Shown here: positions 25,601 to 37,969 of the stretch, piece by piece
How the letters are laid out: the number at the start of each line of letters is the position of its first letter
How positions within the stretch are numbered: position 1 is the first letter of the stretch
Source of the DNA: Anisakis pegreffii
Taxonomy: Eukaryota > Nematoda > Chromadorea > Rhabditida > Anisakidae
DNA length: 64,000 bases
Direction: 5' to 3'
Assembly: GCA_035041965.1 (NCBI GenBank)
Contig: JAPYMA010000912.1
Location: forward strand, 98,850-162,849
Program-made: the position numbers and the translations under genes
The notes under the pieces: model-generated
Told to the model about the DNA's origin: nothing
Databases searched by the model: none
The model's input: only the letters and a program-made list of their open reading frames with translations

Positions 25601-27638
25601 ATTCTTTGAAGTCACGACGAATCATCAAAACAGCTCATTGCTATGGATGACAGGTGATAATCCCTGCTGAGCTTTGTATTGTTGCATTCAGTGAGGAAAC
25701 TAAACTTCGACGCAAATCCTAATGAAAGGTATATGAAAAACGAAATACAAAGTTGAGTGACATTTAGATGCGAGAGTGATGTTGACTTAGGTATTCAACT
25801 GAAAACTTTTTCATCAACAGATTGTCAGGTTTACCTTGACAGCATGGAAAACAACTTGAGTGAATGACATATGAAACTTGACATCAATTGAAAAGATTTT
25901 TCTTCAGTCTAATAGTTTTGAATTTGCTAATTATTTCAATGGGTTGCCATTGGTAGCGAGTTCAACTTTGCCTTATCGTTAGATTGCTTGGTAATTCGAT
26001 AAAATCAACTCTTTCGTGACGTCTAAAGGATTAGTTTTTTTTTAAATTTTGGGCATCAGAATTTTTTCCTTTCATTATCCTGAATAAGGGTAATTAGCTC
26101 TTTCGCTCTTGAAAATTCATGGCATCCTCATTTTGTTCTACAAATAGACTAAATGAATTTCGTCCCCAAATGCCTGCATTAATGATCAGTATTCGACACA
26201 CGGGTTTATCTCTCAAAGATATTAGTCTTGAGTTATAAACAAAACTAATAATGATGCATATCCGAGAGCGTTCCGAAGCTTTTTCGAGAATACGACGTTG
26301 CAATCGCACTAATTAGAATTCACATATTGGATTTATATATTCCAATTCTAATTAGAATTCATATTGGATTTATTTATTCATATTGCACGAATTCATCCTG
26401 CATCTAGATCCAGCAATATGCACATTTACACAGAAAATATGTGCTCTCTTCAAAAGAGGGCAAAAAAAACCGCTCTTCGAGGTTCTTCCTACGAATATTT
26501 TTGATCAGGTGACAGGTTTATATGCTTGAATTGATCCGTTTGATTGATTGAGACAACTGGCATTGTTTTCGTATAATGCAGGAAACATTTTGATCATGCT
26601 TTGTGAAAATAACACCGACAGCTGCCATATTACCGATGCTGTTGACTTAAGAGTGCATTAGTCATTCATTCAGATGATATGGAGTGAGTCAAGACTGTCA
26701 AACACCTTTCATAAAGTCAAGAGAGTTGAACGATCAGTTGCCTTCGATCATGCCCATCAAATCGACTGAACCATTGTCAAGGATCATTCAAAATCGATCA
26801 GAAAGAAATCCGGATTGATTACATAACCCCGTTACATTCTCAGCTGCATGGATGTTTTTTGTTCATTTTATGCACTCTCTATGTAGACATATGTGACGGA
26901 AGGTATTGAGCAAATAACATGTGAAAAGTATGCGTTTTCCTGCTAACTGTTAACAACAAAACTGCATTCGAAGGAAATTACTTAAGCCGAAACTTTGCAG
27001 AGAACGAGAACAATTTTCATTGTTTAAGTGCACTGAAGTTGATATAACATAGAATGAAGTATATTTGAGTGCAATGCTGATGTGAAGCCTTAGCAAGGTG
27101 ACAGACAATGCAATGCGAAGACATTCACGCTGACATTAAGTTGCAGTTTGAAGTGTATCTTCAAACTACATCAAACGATGAACGAGTATCTTCAACAAGT
27201 AAACATCAAATGAGTGACCAGTTCATTTAGCGAGATCCCATTTTATTGAGTCAATCATTCGATTTCATCGCTTTTTTGAGGAACTCAATATCCTACTTTA
27301 AAGTGATAAGCTGATTTTTTCATGTTGTTCAGTGCAAAAAGATTGCAAACTGCAAGCGATCAAAAAGTAGACGGCAATGAACCATGAACATTCACGACGA
27401 TAATAATAAGGACAATAACGTTATTTGGAATCACCTACTTCACCATAATCATTTTGCCGCATTCTTTCTCGTTACGCCGTACGGTCTTCCAATAGTTTTT
27501 CAGTGTGAATAACTCACGAAAGTTCGGATACGGTAGTCGAGGATCGCATTTTGGTTCATTGGACTCCTCGGGAGGCGGTGGTGCTGGCGACTTGCTTTGT
27601 CGCTTACGAGGAGCTTGTGCACTACTCCCAGATCCCAT
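22667..27638 (-). CDS. glb: Nematode globin, isoform with N-terminal acylation signal
   Basis: Exons 27638-27439, 25583-25460, 25082-24966 and 22828-22667 sum to exactly 201 codons (200 residues). The core starts near residue 43 with FTLKNYWKTV (A/B helices), then YLKQNPDNKSKYPKMK (C/CD), FEAVAAAYL (E helix), LNSVGKMHRSK with proximal histidine H144, and a G/H region ending FCLKYLLEGF. The position expected to hold the distal residue appears to be Val102, not His. The first exon begins MGSGSSAQ, which fits an N-myristoylation signal (Gly2, Ser6), followed by a proline-rich linker. Acylated globins are known in nematodes, C. elegans GLB-26 being an example. Haem binding and oxygen or redox sensing at a membrane are therefore inferred. 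Introns are long (1.9, 0.4 and 2.1 kb). A second candidate first exon lies 5 kb upstream at 32902-32703. Confidence 0.87.
26309..26373. repeat. Imperfect direct repeat of about 27 bp
   Basis: CTAATTAGAATTC followed by ATATTGGATTTAT occurs at 26309-26336 and again at 26348-26373, differing by a 2-base CA insertion. It lies in globin intron 1. Confidence 0.8.
27232..27270. repeat. Copy of the globin start-codon region, inside intron 1
   Basis: About 39 bp match 27630-27668 with one difference. The source segment contains the minus-strand ATG of the first exon and its 5' leader. The copy lies about 400 bp downstream in the intron; its ATG opens only three sense codons before a stop. Confidence 0.85.
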
Positions 27639-30600
27639 TTTATTGAGTCAATCATTCGATTTCACCGCTGTTTTCATCCGATTCACCAATCATCCGTCGT
27701 AGAAACGAGCCAAAGTTAACACGTTCACAAGTTCTGCTTGCTGAATCTCACGTTCATCGCACACAGAGTTTGAGTGAAGTGAGTAGTGAACGGTAATCAA
27801 ATAACAACTGCTCAGTTACCATCAAATGCTCTTCACTAAATGATCATAGACAAATTTGATTCAATAACCCCAAGAAGATTATTACGTTACGAGTTACGTT
27901 CGCGTTCAAATCTCGTGAAATGCAATATTCTTCTAGAAGATCAAATTGACACCGAAGGATTCTATCGAATACGAGTACAAATTGACCTTGAGAGAAATCG
28001 TGACAAATTCAAAGCAATATCAGAACAGCAGCAGCTGAATATGAAACCCGATTTATCAGTAGACATATGGGCATCTAATGCTAAACAATAATCCTCAAAA
28101 AAAAAAGCAACCATCCAATTGAAATTTCGTAACATCAATCATTCTTACGGCTGTTTCCTGATTGAGATTGCAAAAACTTTTCTAGCGAAATCGAAAAATA
28201 AAATCTGAAGAAAAGAAAACAATAATGGAGCTAATGATTATTTGAAAGTTGAATGCCATAATATGCGTAAAAACAATGGCAAGCGCAATAAAACGAAATG
28301 AATTTTCTCGTTAAAAAGTGATAATACATTCGAGACGAATTCAAATGAACGATGTGATAATGATAGTAACATGGATGATAAATGATAGTGATGATTAAAG
28401 GGTGTCATTAATGCAGTTTTATTGTGGCTGAATGCATCCGATAGTAAGCCACTTACATTAAGAAATGTGTTCGGTTTGATGGCTTTCACCTGTTTCATTC
28501 ATTCACACTTCTTGTTATGGACGGACACAAGGAATCGGCTGAATTCGCAATACCATGACAACGCTTGGCAAAATTAGCGATAAAGAAATACGTCCGTCGT
28601 CCGTATGCCATCTACCGCCTAACTTATTTATCATACTCACTCCTTTTTCACTACGTAAACGTTGAGTGAAAATTTTCTCACCGACCTAAACCGTTTGAAG
28701 TGAATTGATTCATCACAATCAATAAGACAAAACGTAATTGTAGATTAGATATCTATCCACCATACTGAGCATTATCTATTCACCATATCCACCTTACCGA
28801 CTAATACCTTTGCATGCTTATGCATTATCAAATCCTGATTTCCATTCCTATATATACGCCTTTGAAATCTCATATCCTAATTACATTATGGTCTTATGAA
28901 CTGAATGTCCCGCACATGTTGTATTATCACACTTGTACGTCATAACTCTTCAATTCGCTTGAGAATCTCACAAAGGAATGGATATGAGTTCGTGTGAGCA
29001 CAGTTTACGGGTGTATGCGCAAATGATAAAAAAACGTCATTCATTTCAGGCATTTTTATTCACATCCGTATTAACTTTGGCTATCGCAAAGCCCTTTTCG
29101 TCACTGAACTTCAACTGAATCCAATTAATTCCTCGTTGGTTTGTTTGTAGTCCGTGAGAAGCACAACTGTCATTTGCTAATCATGCAGCGATTAATCAAC
29201 AGTCATTGCCCTATCATGCTCATGCGACACTGTCACAACCAATCAACACGCGTCACTTTTTTGTCGTGATTTCCCTTCGATGTCATCATCAACTCGCATC
29301 ATCTCAAAACATCTCCACTCATTCCATTGATACTACAAAAAAATGAATTTCAGAAAAAAATGCATTTCAGAATGCTCGAAATACACAATATCAACGGCAC
29401 ACTTCAAATTCAATTTAGCGTCGGTTCGAGTAATTCGACCCGATGTGACTCAGCTTGAATACACTCACTTTCAACTTTTTTCATTGTTTGAGCAGATGTT
29501 TAATCAGATGAATGATTCCAATTAGACAATAGAGAGTTGGTTGACTATAATACAAATTTGATGTGCATTGAGTGAGTCAGCGGGCTTATCAAAATAGCTC
29601 AGCCAACTGGAAAAGGGCGTTCGAGAATGATCTCAACTACAATGTTTAGATGGTATTCTTGCTTTTTAAGATGATTCACTGAATGATATGGATTCAAATT
29701 GCACCCTCTCCATATAATTTCATGATAATCAAATAACAACTACGATCTGTCAGATCATAAACGATGAATTGCTGTGCAAATGAGTTTTCAATCAATAGCA
29801 TTTGCGCCGAGCCTATTGAGTAGCATCGCATCTAGTTTCTCTCAGTCGGAGCCCATAAAACGTGAATTCCTCGTGAAAGTTCGTCAGCATCTACACCAAT
29901 CAAACGTTTTCAATGAATAATGGAAGATCGTTATCATTTGTACGTTACCATAAATTATTGCCCCAAAAGAAGTAACTGTTGAAATGTGAAATAATCTATT
30001 GGAACTAGTTGCAAGCTTTCATGATTCGGGAACAGTTATGATTCAGAAGCATCAAAATGTTCACATGGAACATAGCGTATGTTGATGGGAACAGACGTGA
30101 TCACATCATGGTCAGTCTGATGCAGAAATGTTTCAGTTGACATACTGGCTTACTTGAGCATGCAACAGAATCTCATTCATAATCTACAGGTGCGGCTGAA
30201 GTGTTTACATTCTCATGTTAATCAGAAGTTTACTTCAGTTCAAAGCATTTGAAATTTCTTTCAGACCAATCGCAGATGCCGAATTGCACGTGAACAGTTT
30301 ACGACAACTGTTTTTTTGTTTTTGTGATGATTTAACGAGCTCGAAAAGATTCATTATCTAATTCGCAGTTTATTTATGATCCTCATAAATTTTCCGCATT
30401 CTCTACGGTATCATTATGCGTTTGATGTGTAACTATCATCGCTTCATCCTGTCAGCTGATCTCCAGAGAAATCATATATGCAAATGGTTGACTGATCATT
30501 AAACAAGCGAATGATACGAAAATCATCAATTTTCACTGAAGTTATCGCTGATTAAGCGCATGAATGTATAGCTTACAATTAGCAAATTCTTATATTATAT

Positions 30601-32702
30601 ATTCAGTTTACCATATCATCGAAAATCTGATTACTTATTTAAAAATAACTCGAGAAAAGACAACGGTTTTTCAGTGATTACTTTGTTGCTGATGACGTCA
30701 ATAATATGATTTCAAATAGGATTGTAGTAGCTGAGGAAATGCATTCTTTTTAATGATTAAACCCAGCTGCATTCTAAAAATATCTTTGCCATATTCAAAC
30801 ACAATCGTATTCATTAGCTCAATTCATAAGTTCGAGCACAAGAGAACACGGCAAAATTGATGTAATAGTAATACAATGTTTCGGAATTCTTGGCAAACCA
30901 ACGTGCGATTAACCAAAGCAGAACGGAGACATTCCCACCGGGCAATGACGTATTCAATGGTACGTCATTGCATAGTATCAGAATACGAATGACAATTCTA
31001 AGTTAATGCAATTCTATGCCGTTTCACAATTCATAATACGCCATCACAACTAATATTTTCGTATGCTTCGATGGTGGATCGATAGCGGATCGATAGCACC
31101 GAGATACATGAGATATTGCGATGAGTGATTTTGAGGGTTATGAATAATGGCACACATTGACATTTGGCATTCCACAACAGTGCTAATTACTTGACGATAG
31201 TAGCGTGAATAGGATTCGATCGAGTATAGTGACTTGTGACGATGTACTTTAATTCATTACTGAGCACAAAAATAGCCACACACTTAAGTGTCGAACTGAG
31301 GAGCAACGCGATTTCGCTCCTCAAAGCACTGCACTTTGACACATCCAATTGCAACCCCAAAAATGCTTGAATCCTCTATCACACACTCTATGACAATCCT
31401 CTATCACAACAACACTCGTCAGCACCAATAAAAACTCATCGCCATATCAATGAAATTCATTCTGTGAATTGCACAATAAAACTATTTAGTGTAATTTCAA
31501 GTCCACTGCATCGCATGTTCACCTGTAACTTCTAAAAGCAATTAGTGTTCACCATTGCCATTTGCAATCTAGTACAACTCAAAAAACATTTCGCTCAAAA
31601 ACATTTCGCTCCAGCTGAATAAAGTTGCTTCATTTCTTCCTTTCATTCTTCATCGCATCATTGTCCGTTCAAGGCAAATGTCTAATTGAGTGGATAGTGG
31701 CTGGCCGGCTGACTGACTGGGTTGGTGAATAAATGTTTTGAAGTTGCAATTTACTAACAATAACAAGGCAGCAGGCGCAGCCAACACACTAACAAAAGAA
31801 TCTTAATGAAGCATGAAAATTGTTTTCGTTTTTTGTTGCGACCCCATATGGGAATTCGCCATACGAACGAAATTTGTTGGCCATTTTAGTCGACGTTCAC
31901 TGAAGAACTTTAAAACAATACTCATTTCTGTTTCTCTTCAGATCATCTCATAAAAACTCCGTTTTCGTTCCTCTAACAATCCCTCTTAATTGCTCGCGTC
32001 ATTCACACGAATCCATCAATCAATCAATCAATCGTTCCTAATGGATTTGCGGTGAATGCAAACGAATTTCGAAAGTTGTTCCTTTCCAGTCAACAATAAC
32101 AAGAAGTGGGCGTTGAACGGTGAAGTTGATTGAGTTGAGGAGGCATGATGTTTTCGAGACATTTCAAATGAGCCAGCCTTCCGCTCGAAAAGCAATTGCT
32201 TTAGGCTAAACACTAGGCGTAACATAGCGTATTGAGGCCAGCCAAAGGTAATCTATTCAACTTGCAGTGCTCAATTCGATCAAACACTCAAATCTATCGT
32301 CATTCAGCAAGTACTCATTTGTTGATGATGAAGTGAGCTTAGTTAGACAAATTCGTCATCATAATCAGCAGTGAAAGCACGCGATAACACGCAGCAATAC
32401 ACTCAGAATGTATCAGCTTCCGTACACAAGCATTTCTAAAAATTTATTGATGATTCTAGACACTGACACTATGAGCCCATAAGGTAGTGTGTGAGAATAG
32501 ATAAGAACATCAGACTAAGGTGACAAATTTTGGGAGAGTGATGAATGTGGTGCATTTTGGGATGTGACAAGATCAATAGATTTCAAAGACCTTCAAATGA
32601 TGACCGGCTGCACTTGATTAACTCAAATTTAACTCTTCTACTGAACGAGCAATAACATGGAGTAGATCAAGGATCGAACGAGCACCACCACCACTCACTC
32701 AC
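27639..32702. other. Region between the two candidate globin first exons
   Basis: No exon 2-4 homologue for a second globin gene was found on the minus strand here. If the two first exons are alternatives, this is the intron and internal promoter of the globin gene. A 33-base stretch at about 28488-28456 is bounded by an ACAG acceptor and a GTAAGT donor, but could not be placed in phase. Confidence 0.45.
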
Positions 32703-32902
32703 CTGTATAAAAGTTGATTGCCAGCGTCCACTCGTCGTCGATCGACGGCTTTCCAGTAGTTCTTCAACGTGAAAAAATCACGATATGTCTCTAAACCAAT
32801 TCGTTTGTCGAGTTGCCTCACAGGCTCAGGTTCAGGCAATGCTGCAGCAGCGTTTTGATGATGTTTATCTTTCGATTTTCTCAGCTTCTTAAAGACGGCC
32901 AT
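32703..32902 (-). CDS. Second globin first exon (alternative first exon or orphan paralogue)
   Basis: From ATG at 32902 it reads 66 codons plus two bases to a clean GTGAGT donor. That is exactly the length and phase of the exon at 27638-27439. Its end aligns with that exon over FFTLKNYWKAV, the globin A/B helix region. The N-terminus differs: MAVFKKLRKSKDKHH is strongly basic and has no myristoylation glycine. No matching exons 2-4 follow before 27638, so the simplest reading is a distal alternative first exon splicing to the exon at 25583. The joint codon (AG plus A) would give Arg in place of Lys. The alternative is a fragment of a duplicated globin gene. Confidence 0.7.
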
Positions 32903-34963
32903 TCGTTCAGCGTCGATTTATTCGGCTATGCGTAACAATAATCAGAATATTTCACGACCAACGAATCGAATCGCCCGAATGATGCTTCAGTTTATTGTTT
33001 CGTTCGTTTGTATCAATCAAACCGTTTAGTATAGGTTTTGCATGCAGAAACGGCAGGTAATGACCGTATGGAACTACCTGAAAATGCAAAACAACTTGAT
33101 CTGTTGTTCAGAACAAAAATGTTTCGCCACATACACATTCGTCACGCTGATTGGTGGAATAATTATTAGTGAAACGGTATTTAGTACAATGCTAATGAAA
33201 GCATGAATCATGAGTGTTGTAGCAATCATTACAGTAAACAGCTCTTATTTGGAAAGAAAATCGAAACCAACAATGAAGCTGATGAATTTCTAATAATTGA
33301 GCATAATAGGTTATGACGGCTTCTTGCGGAGTACAAAACTGACGAAAAACATCAGCAAAAAGCAACTGTACAGGATCCAAAGCGTTCCACTAAATTATCT
33401 GTCATTGCAGTTTTAAAAATATTTTATGAGAGTGGAAATTCCATAGATACTGAAAAAATTTCACGAACTTATTGATTTTGTGAGCAAAAAAAGCTGATTG
33501 AGAACTAGAGAGGGGCTTCAATTGATGTTAAATGAAGCAAAAGGAAGTATTGAGTGAATTGGGTAAAATATTGAGTAAAATTATTGAGTAAAGTGAACGA
33601 ATTCTTGAGCCTTATGAAAACAATTATCTGACGATTCGCGTAATTCAAACACGTAGTAAAATTGTTCAATTCGTTGACAACGAAGGGTGTAGCATCATCT
33701 CATAGTAGCACATCATTACGAACAAACGTATTCATTAGCTGAACAGTGCAGAATCAGAGATGCGACGTTAAATCTCCGACGCTGAATGGCAAATTGTAGT
33801 CGATACGCGCTCACTATTGCGAGGCATTGTTCGTCTCTATATTATTTCATAACCACCGGCATCTAGGCGTTTAGATTTGAAGTTGATTGAAGGAACAACC
33901 GTAAGGATTCAGCAAAATAAAACGAAGCCAAGTTTCCCATATGCTGTGGTTTCTATCAACGAAACTCTGAAATGATCACTCAAAACGTCGATTTATCACC
34001 AGCTGTCAGTGCAGCATTGAATATGCAACATTGTCATTCTCGTGCATCTTCAATTGACCACTCCCAACGGCATCAACTTCAAAACATTCCTCTCGATATG
34101 AAGCAGCGACATCTAACGAATGTTTCAAATCAACAATGCTATCATACAATTACATCCCATACCGAATTTCTCCTCAATTTTATGAATATCGCGATAGAAG
34201 CACTTCATGCCTCGAAGCAACTAATCAAAGTAAAATCAGTGACGTTCCTGAATCGACGAATTGTTGAGCTATTGTTGTTGTTGTTGTTGATTTATTGCTT
34301 GTGTTCTTGACTGAACCAGTAATAAGAAATATTCTGCAGTCAGCACACGATTTGAAGTGGCCATTTAGAGTTAGTTATCTTGAGCAGTTCTGAATAACAT
34401 AAGCTATGAGTAACACACTTTCGTTCGTCTGCACACAATTCATTTTTTCAACTGAACAACATATAATATATATATAGACGTGAACTAAGCCGATAGCATC
34501 AAGAAAATTCAGTGTAAAAAACGCATAACACATTTACTTAATGCGTTCTTTGCGAAGACAATAAACAACCATTCAGTTGGATATTTCGTTCATTCGTGGA
34601 ATGATCCACTGCTCAGTAGTCATGCATTTATCATGCGAGGAGCAATCTCCTCTTATTCATAATGGAGCTTAACCAAATTGAATGATGACGCAGTTAGATA
34701 GATGCAAAGCATGGTGCCGCGATAATATGATGAATAGAAGAAGTAAATATGTGCTTAGGCGATAGAGAATGTGAAAATGGATCAGCGATTATCAGGCGGA
34801 TGTGAATGTAAACTCGTCTCGATGAGCTAAGGAAGAGGGGGCGGGAATTTCAGGATGCCAAAGAGGGCTTGAGGAGGTTGGCGAATCTTTGTTGATCATC
34901 AGCAAACTCTTTGCGAATTGTTCATCAGCAGTTGTCGAAAAAATGCCTTGAAAGTGTTCGCGT

Positions 34964-35455
34964 TCAGTAACGAGAAATCGATTCATTCGATTGATGCTGC
35001 AAACGTCTTGGTAATAAACTTCTTGAATAAACTTCAAACCTCTTTATCAATGCAGCCAACTCGATGTTCTCATTTGATTTGCTGTCAGCAAGTCATGCAT
35101 TGATGATGAGAATTGCGGTAATGTTGATTGTCGCAGTGAAAGGCAATTAATCATGGTCTACTTGCCTTAGGACAACATATGAGTATGGAGTGTAAGAGCA
35201 TAAGAACCACTTTTCTAGATCATACTGAATAAGTAGCTAAAAATCATGAACTCATCTGAATATCGAAATTGTACAATGTTTGAATACTATCATTACTGAC
35301 TATTACAGATAATGCAGTGCATAAATACAATATGTCACTAAAGCATCGAAAGGAAGATTCATTCGTTAGGAGTGAGAGACCCGTTAAGCAGTGACGGAAT
35401 ATCGAAGCGGAAGCAATCGTCTCGACGACCCTCTTCATTTGCTGATTTGCAGTTG
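34964..35455 (-). CDS. Two possible terminal exons of an unidentified gene
   Basis: Minus-strand stretches 35455-35381 (acceptor AATTCAG, donor GTCTCT) and 35081-34964 (acceptor GCTGACAG, stop TGA) are both phase 2 and join in frame. They give a polar C-terminus containing EEGRRDDCFRFDIPSLLNG and ALIKRFEVYSRSLLPRR. A donor near 36017 (GTGTAG) could supply an upstream exon. I recognise no family. A competing longer open frame (35037-34792) overlaps the second exon, so this is tentative. Confidence 0.3.
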
Positions 35456-35778
35456 CTGAATTCAATCGACGTAGGCACAAACTTGATGGAATATAGTATA
35501 GTTTTTGCTCACCAGGTTGAGTTAAGCCGACATATTAACAGCCTTTGAGTATATCATGAATATGTGTATTCAGCTGGCCTTATAGTCGTCGTATCTAGCC
35601 TCAGTCAGGCACAGCGAAGCATCAGTACTGGGCATAGCCATTGATAGATAAGTATTTACAACTATGAGATATATTCACGATGTGGGCATTTTTGGACAGA
35701 TGAAGAAGAATGAAAAAGTAAAATCATTCAAGCGTAGAACGAGGAATGAATGAAGAGTGAAAGATACTGAACATGGAC

Positions 35779-35816
35779 ATGGGCATGCATGATTGATTGA
35801 TAGAAGGAAATGAATT
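35779..35816. repeat. 38-bp direct repeat, copy 1
   Basis: Identical to 36371-36408, 592 bp away; contains ATGCATGATTGATTGATAG. The second copy abuts the 26-bp tandem array. Confidence 0.9.
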
Positions 35817-36370
35817 CAACGAGTAATTTCCTGAAATGCTCATTTGAAGTTGTTAGTTTTTATCACTCGCATAGCACTCATCATGCACACAGAAAGAAAT
35901 CTGAAGAATCGTTTAGACTTTTTATAGGCAATAACTGAATTTGTCACCTCAGAACATATTGAACACAGAAGATTGACGAATCTTGACACAAAAAACCTTG
36001 CAAAAGAATTTACCCTACACGTTATGAGCAATCTCGCCTCAGCCTCGAACCACTCCATCGTCGTCCAGAATTGCAGGGATGGATGAAGCACAGTATGATG
36101 ACTATTTCATACCTTATGAAAGGATGTTCACGCAAACCAAAACTACCTGCTAATTTATCACCGTTCTCTGTGCAATACTAGTTCTCTGTCGTTTCGACCA
36201 TTTTCATCACATGTTTATTTTATCAGTCAAAATGCTCTATCTCGTATTCAGTGTTTGTGACAATCATGGCAGCAGATTCATTAACGGTTGAACAATTCTG
36301 TATCGAAGTTTCCAAGGAGAAACTTTTACTTTGAAAGCATTGGCTTTTGTTGCAGTACTTAGTTGTAGGT

Positions 36371-36408
36371 ATGGGCATGCATGATTGATTGATAGAAGGA
36401 AATGAATT
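36371..36408. repeat. 38-bp direct repeat, copy 2
   Basis: Identical to 35779-35816 and immediately followed by the 26-bp tandem repeats at 36411. Confidence 0.9.
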
Positions 36409-36410
36409 GA

Positions 36411-36481
36411 AGTCCAAAGCTCCGAGATAGAAGTGCAGTCCAAAGCTCTGAGATAGAAGTGCAGTCCAAAGCTCTGAGATA
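36411..36481. repeat. Tandem array, 26-bp unit, about 2.7 copies
   Basis: Units at 36411-36436 and 36437-36462 plus a partial third to 36481 share AGTCCAAAGCTC and GAGATAGAAGTGC, with a single C/T difference. It reads open on the minus strand only because of the repeat. Confidence 0.9.
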
Positions 36482-37969
36482 TCTCATTCGATTCGACTTT
36501 ATCAGCGACCACCAGCGACTAGTTTGTTGGAGTTATCGATGTTGATGATAGTTGCCGTATACGATCCGATTATGACTGATCTGTTGTCATTTTTTCATTG
36601 AAGAATCTATAGCATCATGCATTTCACCACACATCACTATTGCTTGCCTTGTCTAGATAAAACTGATAAGAAGATAACGTTATCAGTAGAGTTACAATGG
36701 TCGAGATGTGGTATTTCATTCAATAAACAAGAGGTTTTTGTAAAGTGGCGCTATCTCGGGAGTTACTCGAGGTGAGGACGTGAACTCAATACTGATCGTT
36801 ATCGAAGTGCAGTTGTCGGAGGACTGTTGAACGGTATTGGTAACTGTGCTATCGTATCAAATGTTTTTTCATTTTCATTCTTTTTTCTCATTCTGATCTA
36901 TGATTATGACGTAGTGCGGGACACAGATGGAAATATACTTACAATTAGGTGGTGCGATCACCATTAAAAATGCAGTATTTTTGAATAATATTTACAGTTT
37001 CATCAGATGACGTGACTCGTTAATGCTATCAAGTTTGTTGAACTTTTTTTTCCTTCAATGATGGACAAAGAAACTTTAAAGTCCAAATAAACAACGATAG
37101 AATAGAGATTCAAAATAGTCTGTACTACGAAATTCAGGTACTCCAGAGACCAACTGCACTTTACCTGTCATAACTGAAACGGCCTCAGAGGTTCAGGTGA
37201 GTTGATGCATTTCAATGAAAGCTTTCAATTTTCATACGTTCAGAAGCAGAGCGTCTAAAAACCAGAATTGTTGTTACATTATTATGTCGTCAATTGTGGG
37301 CAATATGGCGAGAATCATTGCAATACGCACATATAAATCGAAGCAACACGACGAGAATAACAAAGGCAATTGCTCATTTACACAAAGCAGTCTGTGCTGC
37401 TGCTGCATGTGGTGGTTGTCAAGAAGGAATCATTAAGATGAATCTCTCATTTCTGTATCTTTCGTTCTTTATGAAGACTACTTTTAGTTTGCATTAGTTT
37501 TGCTGACTGTCGTTTTTCAGCTGCTCCTTGATTTTGATTCATTTCATGAAGACTTCAAAATGGGAATTTTCGAAGTTTTGAAATACCATTCAAATTGCCA
37601 TAATTTTTCGTAGTTTTTACATGATCATCAGATACTTGCTTACGTAATTCATGACTGTCCTAAAAAGAACAACTGAGTTCATATATTTGATCTGAATAGA
37701 TCCTTAATTTATAGCAAGATTTTGTTAGTTTCCATCTAGTTTCTCAAATCCCAATCGTTCTATTGCTTTATCCAGACCATAATTTCCTGAATCTCTTTGC
37801 TCATTAACATAGTCGAATAACACAGTACGCACTCATCATTCGATCAGTCTAAATGAGAATGAAGGGAAAAATCAATCTGAATGCAATTTTACCGTCAAAT
37901 CAATTGCTAAAAATTTCCTAATGAGTCTTCTTCAAGATTGCAGAAAACTAAACGCTCAATCGATAACCA

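Larger units (their letters stand above)
32903..37969. other. Mostly non-coding region upstream of the globin and RETSAT genes
   Basis: Apart from the two possible exons at 35455-34964 and the short repeats listed, no gene is supported. A plus-strand open frame at 33972-34310 (112 residues, ending in a leucine run from a TTG repeat) and one at 37294-37497 show no domain. RETSAT and the globin gene diverge from here, so promoters of both should lie in it. Confidence 0.45.

Noticed and set aside
33972..34310. 112-residue plus-strand open frame with a Leu-rich end
   Set aside because: The end is a TTG repeat and no family or conserved start is visible.
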